From positions 87,315 to 151,314 of the forward strand of contig MWFE01000013.1 of assembly GCA_002071445.1 (NCBI GenBank): a stretch of DNA of 64,000 nt, read 5' to 3'. The first letter of the stretch is position 1, and each line of letters begins with the position of its first letter. Of this stretch, positions 1 to 8,964 are shown piece after piece. Under the pieces are notes generated by a model. It made no database searches. It was not told the origin of the DNA and was given only the letters and a program-made list of their open reading frames with translations. The translations under genes were made by a program, and so were the position numbers. The stretch comes from Bacteroidetes bacterium ADurb.Bin008. Lineage in GTDB: Bacteria; Bacteroidota; Bacteroidia; Bacteroidales; Tenuifilaceae.

Positions 1-675
1 CCGGGATAACCGGTACTCACATTCTTCAGATGTGCAATGGCATCGCGCTTATTGTTCTCAATGCCGATTAATGCCCTCTCTGCACCCAGCACCTTTTTTA
101 GCACCATGATGCCCACCATCAGCTCATCGGCTTTCTCTAACATCAGTCTGTGGTCGGAGGTGAGGTATGGTTCACACTCAACCCCGTTGATAATCAGCAC
201 GTCAACCTTTTTACCCTTGGGAACTGCCAACTTCACATGCGAAGGGAAGGTGGCACCGCCCAATCCCACAATTCCCGCCTCGTTGATTTTGACAATGAGC
301 TCCTCGGACGAAAGCGAAATCTCTTTTTTCACGTCAGCCGTTCTGTCAATCCCCTCCATCCACTCATCGCCCTCAACCTTGATGGTTATTGCCGGCTTTT
401 TATAGCCCGTGGAGTCTAAAATGGGGTCCAACGATTCCACCACCCCCGATACCGACGAGTGGATGTTGGCCGAAACAAACCCGTTGCTCTTGGCAATCAG
501 CTGCCCTACCCTAACGCTATCGCCCTTGGCAACAACGGGGGTTGCAGGCGCGCCAATGTGCTGGGCAATGGGAATGGAAACCTGCTCGGGTAGCGGCAAA
601 ACTTCGATGGGCCTGCTTGCCGACAGCTTATTCTCGGCGGGATGAACCCCGCCCTTGGGAAAAGTTTTTAACATT
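1..675 (-). CDS. rnfC: Electron transport complex subunit RnfC (5' part, apparent frameshift)
   Basis: The gene runs off the left edge; roughly the first 224 codons are present. RnfC is the cytoplasmic NADH/FMN-binding subunit of the Rnf complex, which couples ferredoxin:NAD+ electron transfer to ion pumping. Seen: GGVHPAENK near the start, then EAGIVGLGGATFPSHVK and NGVECEPYLTSDHRLM, typical of the RnfC/Nqo1 flavin-NADH fold. It lies about 100 bp downstream of rnfB on the same strand. Odd: the ATG at 675-673 gives MLKTF, the expected RnfC N-terminus, but a run of five A on the plus strand (660-664) leaves everything from the sixth residue (PKGGVHP) one base out of frame. The family frame itself has a stop at 671-669 and no good start before the conserved region. 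Either one base is extra in the assembly, or the gene is broken or recoded here. Identity is firm; integrity is not. Confidence 0.88.
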
Positions 676-775
676 ATTCAGCAGTATTTCTAATATCGAA
701 CAATTGGTTACAATTTATTATCAATCTATGATTTAGATTTTCTTGCCATCTACAGGCATTACATTTTGCTCCTCA

Positions 776-1651
776 TCATGCCGTTTCGGAGCCCACCTCA
801 ACCTCCTCCTTCTTCTTGCGTGGTGGGAAATTGGCCTCGAGAATGGCTCCCGTGGGGCACACTTCAACACACTTGCGACACAGCTTACACTTATTGAAAT
901 CGATATATGCCAAAAAGTTCTCTATCACAATGGAGTCGTGAGGGCATGCCTTGACACACAAATTACACCCGATACATGCCACCGCGCAACTTTTCTTGGC
1001 AATACCGCCCTTATCCTTGTTCACGCACGACACGAAAATGCGCTTACCTTTGGGCCCTTTTTTCCTCAACTCGATAATGGATTTCGGGCAGGCCTTGATA
1101 CATGCGCCGCAAGCGGTGCAATTCTCCTCGCTAACCACCGGCAAACCTGTGGCCACATCAATATGTATGGCATCGAACTTACAAACCTCAACACAGTCGC
1201 CCAGCCCAAGGCACCCAAACTGGCACCCCGTATCGCCGCTGAAAATGGTAGTGGCACTTTTGCATGATGAAGCTCCGTTGTAAACACTGGTTTTGGGCCT
1301 GTGCTGGGGTGCTCCCGCGCATCGCACCACAGCAATCATGGGGTCCTGCGCCACGGCATCCTTCCCTACAACCTTAGCGGCAGCAGCAAAAACTGCGTTG
1401 CCTCCCGGCGGGCAAAACATATCGGTGATGTCATCGGCCTTAACAAACGCCTCGGCAAATCCTCTGCAACCGGGGTAGCCACACCCTCCGCAATTGGCAC
1501 CGGGCAATACAGCCTCAACGGCATCAATCCTTGGGTCCTCATACACCTTGAACTTTTGGGCTACAAGGTAAAGAACAACCGCAGCCAATACCCCCAAGGC
1601 ACTAAGCATCAAAACGGTAGAAATAATGATAGAATAACTCATGTCATTCAA
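776..1651 (-). CDS. rnfB: Electron transport complex subunit RnfB (multi-cluster ferredoxin)
   Basis: RnfB is the membrane-anchored iron-sulfur subunit that takes electrons from reduced ferredoxin and passes them into the Rnf complex. Seen in 291 residues: one N-terminal membrane helix (about 7-31), a 4Fe-4S domain with Cys54, 57, 62 and 80 (CGGCGYPGC then MFC), and four ferredoxin-type CxxC...C sets at about 143-157, 178-188, 222-236 and 255-265, so several [4Fe-4S] clusters. The highly charged C-terminus (PRKKKEEVEV) is common in Bacteroidota RnfB. rseC ends 3 bp upstream and rnfC follows, so the three form one operon. M4 (1642) is an alternative start. Confidence 0.96.
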   Translation of the reverse strand: MNDMSYSIIISTVLMLSALGVLAAVVLYLVAQKFKVYEDPRIDAVEAVLPGANCGGCGYPGCRGFAEAFVKADDITDMFCPPGGNAVFAAAAKVVGKDAVAQDPMIAVVRCAGAPQHRPKTSVYNGASSCKSATTIFSGDTGCQFGCLGLGDCVEVCKFDAIHIDVATGLPVVSEENCTACGACIKACPKSIIELRKKGPKGKRIFVSCVNKDKGGIAKKSCAVACIGCNLCVKACPHDSIVIENFLAYIDFNKCKLCRKCVEVCPTGAILEANFPPRKKKEEVEVGSETA

Positions 1652-1654
1652 AGT

Positions 1655-2080
1655 TTATTTAACTGGTTCTATGTCGAAAGTAAAACGTTTGGAAACTCTG
1701 TTCTTAAAGCCATATAAGGCCAGGTAGTAGGGAACAAGTACCGAAAGCGAAATCAATCCCGCCATCGCCTCGTGCACTTTGCATACCGAGAGCAGGATAA
1801 GAGAGAGAAGCACTAAAAAAAAGGGTAAAATATAACCCAGGAATAAAGCCCTGAAACCGAGGGATTGTCGTAAAATAACCTTTACATCCTCTCCCACCCT
1901 ATAATCGTGATTGGGTTTTTGAACTACCACGGTTTTCTGAGATGAACCGGACATACCGCAAACTCCCTGCGCATGACAACCAGCACAGGCTGAGTTGCTT
2001 GTGATGCACACAATCACCTCGTCGGGTGTAATCTCTTGCACTCTTCCAATATGGTCAACCGTTTTGGCAGCTTGCGTCAT
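1655..2080 (-). CDS. rseC: SoxR-reducing system protein RseC family
   Basis: A 141-residue RseC/MucC-family membrane protein. The family is linked to Rnf-type complexes and to electron supply to redox regulators; its exact role here is unknown. Seen: an N-terminal soluble part with Cys25, Cys32, Cys35 and Cys41 (SACAGCHAQGVC), a likely metal or Fe-S ligand set, followed by two membrane helices at about 75-95 and 98-118. It is the first gene of the rseC-rnfB-rnfC operon and ends 3 bp before rnfB. This rseC-rnfBC order is the usual one in Bacteroidota. Confidence 0.9.
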   Translation of the reverse strand: MTQAAKTVDHIGRVQEITPDEVIVCITSNSACAGCHAQGVCGMSGSSQKTVVVQKPNHDYRVGEDVKVILRQSLGFRALFLGYILPFFLVLLSLILLSVCKVHEAMAGLISLSVLVPYYLALYGFKNRVSKRFTFDIEPVK

Positions 2081-2335
2081 ATTCCTTAACCCTACGAAAA
2101 TTGACTACAAAAATAAATTTCTTTATCAATCCTTTGTGGTTAACGCCAAACAAGTTTATAATTTAGTTTCATTATAAATAAGCAGCATGGAGGCGTGCGT
2201 TTATCTTAAAATTCTATTTTTGATTTCGTGTATTGGCAGTTCTTCATGGCATCTTTGTGTTTGACCATTTACCAAAAGAATAGCCACGTACATTTGTAAA
2301 GTATTGCTAATTTTGAATTGGCATTTTGGAAGTAG

Positions 2336-4114
2336 ATGAAAAGTTTTCTATCCCGCATCAACAATATTCAGCTTAAAGCTCTTCATAAGCTTGGGCCCTA
2401 TAGGATTACCCTCATTTTAAGCTGTTTGGTGGGTATCCTCAGCGGATTGGCCGCTGTTATTTTTAAGAATACCATACACTATACCCGCGATGTGCTGGAA
2501 ACCATTTTGGAGCAGGGAACCCTCGGTTACCTATACCTTGCACTTCCCGGCGTGGGGATAATCATCACTGTGCTTTATATCAAATATTTCGTAAAAGATG
2601 AAATTGGACATGGCATTTCGAGGATACTCTACTCCATCTCGAGGCAGGGCAGTAAGCTGAAAAGGCACAACATGTACACCTCCATGGTTTCCAGTTCCAT
2701 TACCATTGGCTTTGGGGGTTCGGTAGGTGCTGAGGCACCCATTGTATATACGGGTGCGGCCATTGGTTCGAACATCGGCCAACTCTTCCATCAGAACCGA
2801 AAGAATATCACTCTCCTGCTGGGATGTGGGGCAGCCGGAGCCATTGCCTCAATTTACAAGGCTCCCCTTGCAGGGCTTGTATTTACTCTGGAAGTTCTTA
2901 TGCTCGACCTTACCATGACTTCCATTGTTCCCCTGCTCATTGCTGCCGTATCGGCCACCACCGTCTCATATTTCCTGCTGGGCAAAGAGGTTACACTGGC
3001 ATTCGATATTGTTGAGCATTTTGCGCTGTATAAAATTCCCTTTTACATAATCCTTGGCATTTTCTGCGGGTTAACCTCCTATTACTTCACCCGCACAACC
3101 ATGCGGGTTGAGAGTAGATTTGCGGCAATAAAAAAACCTTACAAGAAAATACTGTGGGGCAGCCTGATTCTGGGCTTGCTCATTTTCCTTTTCCCTCCGC
3201 TATACGGCGAGGGTTTTGAAACCCTTCAGGCACTTCTTAACGCCGAACCCGCATCAATTCTTAACAACAGCCTGCTGTATCCGCTACGCGAGAATCCCTG
3301 GATAATTGTTGCCTCATTGGGTTTTCTGCTACTCTTTAAGGTGTACGCCATGGCGGCAACCACGGGTGCCGGAGGTGTTGGAGGGATATTTGCCCCCACG
3401 CTGTTCATGGGCGGAGTGGCCGGGTACTTCGTGTCGAAAACACTCAACCTCTCATTTAACTTTGGGCTTAATGAGGGCAACTTCACCCTGGTGGGGATGG
3501 CCGGCATGATGGCAGGTGTTATGCACGCTCCGCTCACGGCCATCTTCTTAATTGCAGAGCTCACAGGGGGTTATGCCCTTTTCATCCCCCTAATGATAAC
3601 GGCTACAATATCATACATTACCGTGATGTATTTCGAACCCCACACGATATATACAAAACGTTTGGCTGCAAGGGGAGATTTGATAACCCACCATAAGGAT
3701 AAGGCAGTATTGACCGTATTGCAACTGGGCAGCGTGATAGAGAATGATTTCGTCACTGTCCAACCCGATGATACGCTGGGAATATTGACTCAGGCAATAA
3801 GCAAATCGCGTAGGAATATTTTCCCTGTGGTAGATTCCGAAGGAATGTTCATCGGGATTGTTCAGATGGATGACATCAGGGAGCTCATGTTCGATTCGCA
3901 CATGTACAACTCCATTTACGTTCGTGAGTTGATGACTCTACCGCCCGAATTCATCTCCATTGACGAACCTATGGAAAGCGTTGTGCAGAAGTTTGAGATA
4001 ACCAATGCCTGGAATTTACCTGTGTTGGAAAACGGAAAATACCTTGGATTTGTATCCAAATCCAAGGTATTTTCCGCCTACCGAGATGTGCTTGTGCAAT
4101 TCTCGGACGAGTAA
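2336..4114 (+). CDS. ClC-family chloride channel/transporter with CBS pair
   Basis: A 592-residue ClC protein: about ten or more hydrophobic segments over the first ~440 residues, then two CBS domains in the last ~145. Seen: the anion-pathway motif GGSVGAEAP, in which Glu stands at the gating-glutamate position of the family (GREGP in E. coli ClcA), and GGVGGIFAPTLFMGG, the conserved pore-lining segment. The CBS pair suggests adenine-nucleotide control. The retained gating glutamate leaves both H+/Cl- antiport and channel function open. It is divergent from rseC and convergent with the Crp-type regulator at 4146; no operon partner is evident. Confidence 0.94.
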   Translation: MKSFLSRINNIQLKALHKLGPYRITLILSCLVGILSGLAAVIFKNTIHYTRDVLETILEQGTLGYLYLALPGVGIIITVLYIKYFVKDEIGHGISRILYSISRQGSKLKRHNMYTSMVSSSITIGFGGSVGAEAPIVYTGAAIGSNIGQLFHQNRKNITLLLGCGAAGAIASIYKAPLAGLVFTLEVLMLDLTMTSIVPLLIAAVSATTVSYFLLGKEVTLAFDIVEHFALYKIPFYIILGIFCGLTSYYFTRTTMRVESRFAAIKKPYKKILWGSLILGLLIFLFPPLYGEGFETLQALLNAEPASILNNSLLYPLRENPWIIVASLGFLLLFKVYAMAATTGAGGVGGIFAPTLFMGGVAGYFVSKTLNLSFNFGLNEGNFTLVGMAGMMAGVMHAPLTAIFLIAELTGGYALFIPLMITATISYITVMYFEPHTIYTKRLAARGDLITHHKDKAVLTVLQLGSVIENDFVTVQPDDTLGILTQAISKSRRNIFPVVDSEGMFIGIVQMDDIRELMFDSHMYNSIYVRELMTLPPEFISIDEPMESVVQKFEITNAWNLPVLENGKYLGFVSKSKVFSAYRDVLVQFSDE

Positions 4115-4145
4115 AACTTTTTTTAACTCTTCAAATTACTAACCA

Positions 4146-4829
4146 CTAACTATATTTGCCTAACTCATCGAGTTTAACGGGATCTATAATTTCAATGGTT
4201 TTACCCCCGATTCGAATAATGCCCTCGGTATTGAACTCCGAAAGTGTTCGAATCACATTCTCTCTCGAGAAACCAATCATTTGAGCTATCTCATTGCGTC
4301 CGATGAGAAGCGTAAAGGTGTTATTCTTAAATACAACCGTAGAAAAATGCAGGAGCAATTTTGCCAGTCTGCCCCTTACGTTATTCAAAGCGCTACTTTT
4401 CAACTTTTCAAAAAGAGTAAAGGTGAACGTTTCGTTGCCATACTCAATGGCCTTTATGGCAACCTGTCCATTCTCTCCCATTATTTTTTTTACTAAATCC
4501 ATGGGCACATACAAAAGGGTCGTGTCGGTAAGCGATACTGCCGAAAAAATGTATTTCTCGGACGAGAGCACCAACGGAAGGCCTATGTAATGCAAAGGTG
4601 GGATAATATCAAAAATAAAATTTTTCTCCCCTTGGTCCACTTCAATCTTCAAATACCCCTCCAACAACAACACGAGGTGAGAAATAAATTCCCCCTTTTT
4701 AAAAATGGTTTCCTTCCTGCGATACTCAACAGTTGTGGTTTTCAGCAGTATTTCATCAATCTCCTGTGGCGAGAGCTGGCTGAAGAGCCAATTCTTTTGT
4801 AAAATTTGAACTTTTGCTTCGTTATTCAT
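4146..4829 (-). CDS. Crp/Fnr-family transcriptional regulator
   Basis: A 227-residue regulator with an N-terminal cyclic-nucleotide-binding-type beta-roll (about 10-120), a long dimer helix, and a C-terminal winged helix-turn-helix (about 170-215) with NEIAQMIGFSRENVIRTL as the recognition region. The protein contains no cysteine, so an Fnr-like Fe-S oxygen sensor is excluded. The cAMP pocket residues of Crp (RGE..S) are not obvious, so the ligand is unknown. It stands alone, divergent from the response regulator at 5128; the 298-bp spacer between them is AT-rich and probably carries both promoters. Confidence 0.9.
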   Translation of the reverse strand: MNNEAKVQILQKNWLFSQLSPQEIDEILLKTTTVEYRRKETIFKKGEFISHLVLLLEGYLKIEVDQGEKNFIFDIIPPLHYIGLPLVLSSEKYIFSAVSLTDTTLLYVPMDLVKKIMGENGQVAIKAIEYGNETFTFTLFEKLKSSALNNVRGRLAKLLLHFSTVVFKNNTFTLLIGRNEIAQMIGFSRENVIRTLSEFNTEGIIRIGGKTIEIIDPVKLDELGKYS

Positions 4830-5127
4830 AACTCACTCTTTTTTTTAAATTATCTTATCATAAAACCTTTCTCAAACTGAAACACCGGAAAAAGTTAAAT
4901 CATCAATCGGTATTGAAAATATCATTATGCATTATCGCAACTTGCGATTCTTTTTTTCGCAATTCTTAATGCACTTTTAAATCTCACTCCACCCCATTAA
5001 TAAACTTTCTTTATGGTTGTATTTGCATTTTTCTATATCTATATACGTATTAGAAAAAAAGGGTTATCGCTTATGGCTGTAATTGTGATTAATAGCACCA
5101 AATCAGGGGGTAAATGCGACGAAATAA
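4830..5127. other. Divergent intergenic region, no gene seen
   Basis: An AT-rich spacer between the Crp-type regulator (leftward) and the response regulator (rightward). It should hold both promoters. No convincing ORF, RNA or terminator was found, and no clear Crp/Fnr half-site palindrome stood out. Confidence 0.5.
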
Positions 5128-5571
5128 TTGACAAAAATTAAATTTAACATGCCAATTTTGCAATCTGCTTTATTTAAGAAACTCATGAACCACCTGATCG
5201 ATTTTTTTAACAAAAAATCCATTCTGATCGTTGACGACGATCACATGAGTGCACTCCTGCTAAAGGAGAATTTAAAATTTTTAAATACTACTCTTTTGGT
5301 GGCCTACAACACCCATGATGCCATTGAGATATTCAAATCGAATCCTGATATAGCACTGGTACTACTCGATCTAAAATTTCATACAGGCTGTGGATATGAG
5401 GTGGCCAAGCAGATGAGGGAATTGAGTCCCAAGGTAATAATCATCGCTCAAACAGCAATGGCCATCGATGAGGAGCGAATCAAACTCAAACACAGCTGCT
5501 TTGACGGTTATATTTTTAAACCAATCCTCAGCGATTTGCTCCTGAAAACCATTTCAAACCTTATACCTTAG
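5128..5571 (+). CDS. Single-domain response regulator
   Basis: A stand-alone receiver (CheY-like) domain with no output domain. Seen: the acidic pocket VDDDH, phospho-acceptor Asp in LVLLDLKF, conserved Thr in IAQTAM and Lys in IFKP, so all catalytic receiver residues are present. About 30 residues precede the domain; starts at 5149 or 5185 are equally possible and would give a more typical ~120-130-residue protein. It probably relays phosphate within a hybrid-kinase network. No kinase lies nearby, so its partner is unknown. Confidence 0.88.
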   Translation: MTKIKFNMPILQSALFKKLMNHLIDFFNKKSILIVDDDHMSALLLKENLKFLNTTLLVAYNTHDAIEIFKSNPDIALVLLDLKFHTGCGYEVAKQMRELSPKVIIIAQTAMAIDEERIKLKHSCFDGYIFKPILSDLLLKTISNLIP

Positions 5572-5859
5572 GCGCTTCCCGATGCCCGGCTCTGATGCGT
5601 TTAATCACTCCTAACGTTTATTAGTGAACTCTTTAAATTAAACGCTTAAATGCTCCTGAAAGGCCTTTTGCCTTGCTGGAACGCATGTCATTTTAAACCG
5701 TTTATGCCAATCTTAATCTTAAACTCCGGACAAGGAATGATGATTTCTCCCGTTAATCTGCGAAATTGAATTGAATAGTATTTTAAAGGTAGCACGAAGT
5801 ATGCTTTGAAATAGTTTTTTCTAACATCTTAATATCTTAAATTTGTCAAAAAAAACATT

Positions 5860-7140
5860 ATGACAAGAGATAAAGTAGTATTCGACCTGATAGATCAGGA
5901 AAGACAACGCCAAATGCATGGCATTGAGTTAATTGCCTCAGAAAACTTTGTTAGCCCCCAGGTGCTTGAGGCCATGGGCTCCGTTCTCACCAATAAATAC
6001 GCCGAAGGATACCCCGGAGCACGCTACTATGGTGGATGCCAAATAGTTGATCAAACTGAACAGCTTGCCATAGACAGGCTGAAAGAGCTATTCAATGCTG
6101 AGTATGCCAACGTACAGCCCCACTCTGGAGCCCAGGCCAACATGGCAGTTTTCATGGCCGTTATGCAACCCGGTGATACTTTCCTGGGTTTAGACCTATC
6201 GCATGGCGGTCACCTTTCGCACGGATCACCCGTTAACATGTCGGGAATCTGGTATAACGCCGTGTCGTATGGGGTAAGACAGGATACCGAGACCGTGGAT
6301 TACGACCAAATGGAAAAATTGGCCGTTGAGCATAAACCCAAATTGATTGTGGGTGGAGCATCGGCCTATTCGCGGGAATGGGACTATAAAAGAATGCGCC
6401 AGATAGCCGACAAGGTGGGCGCAATCCTGATGATTGACATGGCACACCCCGCAGGGCTTATAGCCGCAGGGCTGTTAGACAACCCCACGAGGTATGCACA
6501 TATAGTAACCTCAACAACCCACAAAACCCTCCGTGGTCCAAGGGGTGGCATTATCCTGATTGGGAAAGACTTCGACAATCCCTGGGGGCATAAAACGACC
6601 AAAGGCGAAATTAAAAAGATGTCGCAAATATTGAACAGCAGCGTCTTCCCGGGCGTTCAAGGGGGTCCACTGGAACATGTCATAGCATCCAAAGCTGTAG
6701 CTTTTGGTGAGGCGCTACAACCGGAGTACAAACTTTACCAAACCCAGGTTAAGAAGAATGCAGCCGAAATGGCCAAAGTATTTATGAGCAAGGGCTACAA
6801 GGTAATCTCGGGAGGAACCGATAATCACTCCATGCTCATCGATCTGCGTACAAAATTCCCCGACATCACAGGAAAAAAAGTGGAAAATACGCTGGTCATT
6901 GCCGATATTACCATTAATAAAAATATGGTGCCTTTCGACTCCCGCTCTCCTTTCCAAACATCGGGCATCCGTATTGGCACTCCCGCCATCACTACCAGAG
7001 GGCTTAAGGAACAACATATGCCTTTGATAGTTGACATGATTGACGAGGTAATTTCGAACATTGATGACGAAAAAGTGATTGAAGGCGTGCGCAAAAAGGT
7101 GAATAACCTTATGCACGATTTCCCGCTTTTCGCATGGTAA
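5860..7140 (+). CDS. glyA: Serine hydroxymethyltransferase
   Basis: PLP enzyme interconverting serine plus tetrahydrofolate with glycine plus 5,10-methylene-THF, the main one-carbon entry point. It has 426 residues, normal for the family. Seen: [15 protein letters not shown] at the N-terminus, [14 protein letters not shown], and [12 protein letters not shown] with Lys222 as the PLP Schiff-base lysine. The gene is monocistronic: a TAAATTTG -7 box lies at 5838-5845 and a strong terminator directly follows at 7159-7188. Confidence 0.98.
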   Translation: MTRDKVVFDLIDQERQRQMHGIELIASENFVSPQVLEAMGSVLTNKYAEGYPGARYYGGCQIVDQTEQLAIDRLKELFNAEYANVQPHSGAQANMAVFMAVMQPGDTFLGLDLSHGGHLSHGSPVNMSGIWYNAVSYGVRQDTETVDYDQMEKLAVEHKPKLIVGGASAYSREWDYKRMRQIADKVGAILMIDMAHPAGLIAAGLLDNPTRYAHIVTSTTHKTLRGPRGGIILIGKDFDNPWGHKTTKGEIKKMSQILNSSVFPGVQGGPLEHVIASKAVAFGEALQPEYKLYQTQVKKNAAEMAKVFMSKGYKVISGGTDNHSMLIDLRTKFPDITGKKVENTLVIADITINKNMVPFDSRSPFQTSGIRIGTPAITTRGLKEQHMPLIVDMIDEVISNIDDEKVIEGVRKKVNNLMHDFPLFAW

Positions 7141-7158
7141 TTAAAAAAAAATCATTCT

Positions 7159-7188
7159 TACCCCGGCGCAGTCCGGGGTATTTTTTTT
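7159..7188 (+). terminator. Rho-independent terminator of glyA
   Basis: A perfect 8-bp stem, TACCCCGG (7159-7166) with CCGGGGTA (7173-7180), loop CGCAGT, followed by eight T at 7181-7188. It starts 19 bp after the glyA stop. Confidence 0.93.
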
Positions 7189-7242
7189 ATGGCCAACGGC
7201 AATTTTTGTTGCATTAGCGGGTTATTCCACAAATAATGTTGC

Positions 7243-7250
7243 TACCTTTG
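7243..7250 (+). promoter_or_regulatory. Bacteroidota -7 box (TACCTTTG)
   Basis: TACCTTTG fits the TAnnTTTG -7 element and lies 27 bp before the ATG at 7278. The -33 element is weak. This box supports the 7278 start, because the upstream in-frame start at 7236 would precede the expected transcription start. Confidence 0.5.
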
Positions 7251-7277
7251 AAACAACTAAACTTTAACAAACCAAAC

Positions 7278-7757
7278 ATGGAACCCTTTTCAATCAATTT
7301 AAACCAAATGGAAGAGAGAGGGGGACGGTATAAACGTTACCTCCTGACCCTGGGGATTATTTTTATCGTTATTTCTGTTATCTCCTTCTTGCTGCTCCAT
7401 AAAAAAGAAGGAACCAGCCTTTGGGTTTTCCTCCCCATAGTTATTTACATCCTGCTTTTCATCTACTTCGCTTACGTAGGCTACAAAACGAAAACATTTA
7501 TCAATGGCGACGACCATGCCTTAGAGTACCAATTCGGCTTCTTTAAAAAGGTGCCCGAAAAAATTATATGGCAAACCCTGTCGAAAGTCAAATTAGGCCC
7601 AACATACATTACCTTTACCAAGAGAACCGGAAAGAAAAAAACCATTCAAATTGGTTGGCTGCCCTACGCCAAAGTAAAGGATATTAAATCAAAGGTGCAG
7701 GAAATCTGCAATGAGAAAGGGATAGAGGTAGCAGTTGCCGAATACACCAAAGCATAG
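7278..7757 (+). CDS. Hypothetical membrane protein, two N-terminal helices
   Basis: A 159-residue protein starting at MEPFSINLNQ. Two closely spaced membrane helices (about 18-40 and 47-68) are followed by a ~90-residue soluble, basic, beta-rich tail (KVPEKIIWQTLSKVKLG, KKKTIQIGWLPY). The layout resembles small bacterial proteins with a membrane hairpin and a PH-like domain, but I do not recognise the family with certainty. The start is placed at 7278 rather than 7236 because a TACCTTTG promoter box sits at 7243-7250. It is flanked by terminator-bounded glyA and by the small ORF at 7897; function unknown. Confidence 0.7.
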   Translation: MEPFSINLNQMEERGGRYKRYLLTLGIIFIVISVISFLLLHKKEGTSLWVFLPIVIYILLFIYFAYVGYKTKTFINGDDHALEYQFGFFKKVPEKIIWQTLSKVKLGPTYITFTKRTGKKKTIQIGWLPYAKVKDIKSKVQEICNEKGIEVAVAEYTKA

Positions 7758-7896
7758 TTTTTTTCACGTTGGCTAATCAAAGCCCTGTTATTCGTATGTT
7801 ACCACACATTTGAATTACAAATAAATTGATACAATTTGTCGAATACGAACATTAATTCTGTTCAAATTTTATAAAAGCACATTGACGAATCTTGTA

Positions 7897-8160
7897 ATGC
7901 ATAAAAGACAGACCGAAAAAAACGATACAAAACTTATGAAACCGACAACTAAACTTGTAATCAACATTCTGTATGCGTTAGCAGTTTGTTTTATTCTTTT
8001 GGGTATAATATTGAAGTTTTATAACTTCTCGAAGTCAGGGCTCATTATTCTGATAAGTTTTGCAGTAGGTACCCTAACGCTTATTTTCGACATCACTATT
8101 CTGAGGCGAAGGGCAACGTATTTGGAAAGTGAACTTAAGAGAAGAGAAGAAACGAAATAA
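7897..8160 (+). CDS. Small hypothetical membrane protein upstream of an attC-like element
   Basis: An 87-residue ORF (or 74 if started at 7936, MKPTTKLVIN). Two membrane helices (KLVINILYALAVCFILLGII and SGLIILISFAVGTLTLIF) are followed by a charged C-terminal tail (RRRATYLESELKRREETK). No family recognised. Its stop codon at 8158-8160 is directly followed by an imperfect dyad of about 170 bp with TAAC...GTTA ends, the layout of an integron-type gene cassette (one ORF plus attC). No integrase is in the window. It could instead be an ordinary small membrane protein next to an unrelated repeat. Confidence 0.6.
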   Translation: MHKRQTEKNDTKLMKPTTKLVINILYALAVCFILLGIILKFYNFSKSGLIILISFAVGTLTLIFDITILRRRATYLESELKRREETK

Positions 8161-8163
8161 AAC

Positions 8164-8340
8164 GTTTAGTAACAACGGTTTGGTCACTATCCATCGGGAT
8201 GGGCTGTGGCGACTTGGCCGTTGGATACATTTGCGTACATTTTGTAAAGTCGTTGTATCGCAGACTATGTGCTGGATACTCAACCACCTGACCCCGAGTC
8301 CCAACGCCTAGGGGCGGAGCCAAATTGCAAAACGTTAAAT
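8164..8340 (+). repeat. attC-like imperfect inverted repeat
   Basis: The segment between the small ORF and the LPP20-like gene is more GC-rich than its flanks and is not coding. It opens with TTTAGTAACAACGG and closes with CAAAACGTTAAAT. The closing GTTAAAT fits the GTTRRRY core of attC recombination sites, and TAAC near the other end gives the opposed half. Inside, TTTGG (8179-8183) faces CCAAA (8320-8324), GGTCACTATCC faces GGATACTCAACC imperfectly, and GCGTACA (8233-8239) can pair with TGTATCGC (8254-8261) as an inner stem. The GGGGCGGAGCC next to the end recalls the GC box of Vibrio-type attC sites. At ~175 bp it is long for attC, so a Bacteroidota-specific dispersed repeat is the main alternative. 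Confidence 0.35.
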
Positions 8341-8430
8341 ATATGCTCAGTGTCTGAATGTTTCCGTTTTGCCACTCCGTATTTTTTTTTCTCAAGCCAA
8401 TCTTTTTATGGCACGAATAATGATTGATAG

Positions 8431-8455
8431 CTATTCGTAATCATAATACGAATAG
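8431..8455 (+). promoter_or_regulatory. Perfect palindrome abutting a start codon
   Basis: CTATTCGTA (8431-8439) and TACGAATAG (8447-8455) form a perfect 9-bp inverted repeat with a 7-nt loop, ending one base before the ATG at 8457. It occupies the ribosome-binding region, so it could be an operator or a translation-blocking hairpin of the LPP20-like gene. Function is inferred only from position. Confidence 0.45.
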
Positions 8456-8456
8456 T

Positions 8457-8960
8457 ATGAAAAGGGTAATTATTGGCATTTTCTTCATTATTCCTTTCGT
8501 GGCTCAATGCCAAAACGGGGTAAACAATCCCCCCGAATGGGTTAAAAACCCTCCGACGTCGAAAGAAAACATTTACGGTGTTGGGTTTGGTACCTCAACG
8601 AACCGTGATATTGCCGAGCGGAAAGCCATTATGGATGCCAACGTTAATTTGGCCGAGAAAGTCCAACCGGCAGTGATTACAATAACCTCTCTGATCGATT
8701 CGGTGGTTAAGAACAACGTAGTGCTTATCGAAAAGGTACGCATCGTCAGAAAGAAGGTTCAGGCCACTCTGGAGAATACTAATATAAAGGAGAGGGCAGT
8801 ATTTGAAGATAACGGTAGAATCTCGGTGTACGTTCTGATTGAGATGCCAATAAAGGAAATTAACCGGTCGGTGGTAAATCAGATAACAGACGACAAGGAT
8901 TTGTACAATGCCATAGCCAAAACCAAGGCCTACAAGCAATTGGCAAGGAAAGCAAAATAG
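8457..8960 (+). CDS. LPP20-family-like secreted protein
   Basis: A 167-residue exported protein. Start chosen at the ATG (MKRVIIGIFFIIPF); an upstream TTG at 8424 would put 11 residues before the signal peptide. The signal peptide ends near VAQCQ; the Cys is preceded by Gln, so a lipobox is doubtful. The mature part begins with NPPEWVKNPP and contains YGVGFGTSTNRDIAERKAIMDANVNLAE, the pattern of LPP20/LpoB-like domains (P-x-W...G.G...A...A...A). The family is periplasmic or outer-membrane associated with poorly defined function. A palindrome directly before the ATG may regulate it. Confidence 0.72.
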   Translation: MKRVIIGIFFIIPFVAQCQNGVNNPPEWVKNPPTSKENIYGVGFGTSTNRDIAERKAIMDANVNLAEKVQPAVITITSLIDSVVKNNVVLIEKVRIVRKKVQATLENTNIKERAVFEDNGRISVYVLIEMPIKEINRSVVNQITDDKDLYNAIAKTKAYKQLARKAK

Positions 8961-8964
8961 TTTG

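Noticed and set aside
743..1267. 174-residue plus-strand ORF
   Set aside because: Antisense to rnfB, whose cysteine motifs are unambiguous.
5572..5859. Riboswitch or leader RNA upstream of glyA
   Set aside because: No glycine, folate or SAM riboswitch core and no terminator-antiterminator pair could be seen; only a TAAATTTG -7 box is evident.
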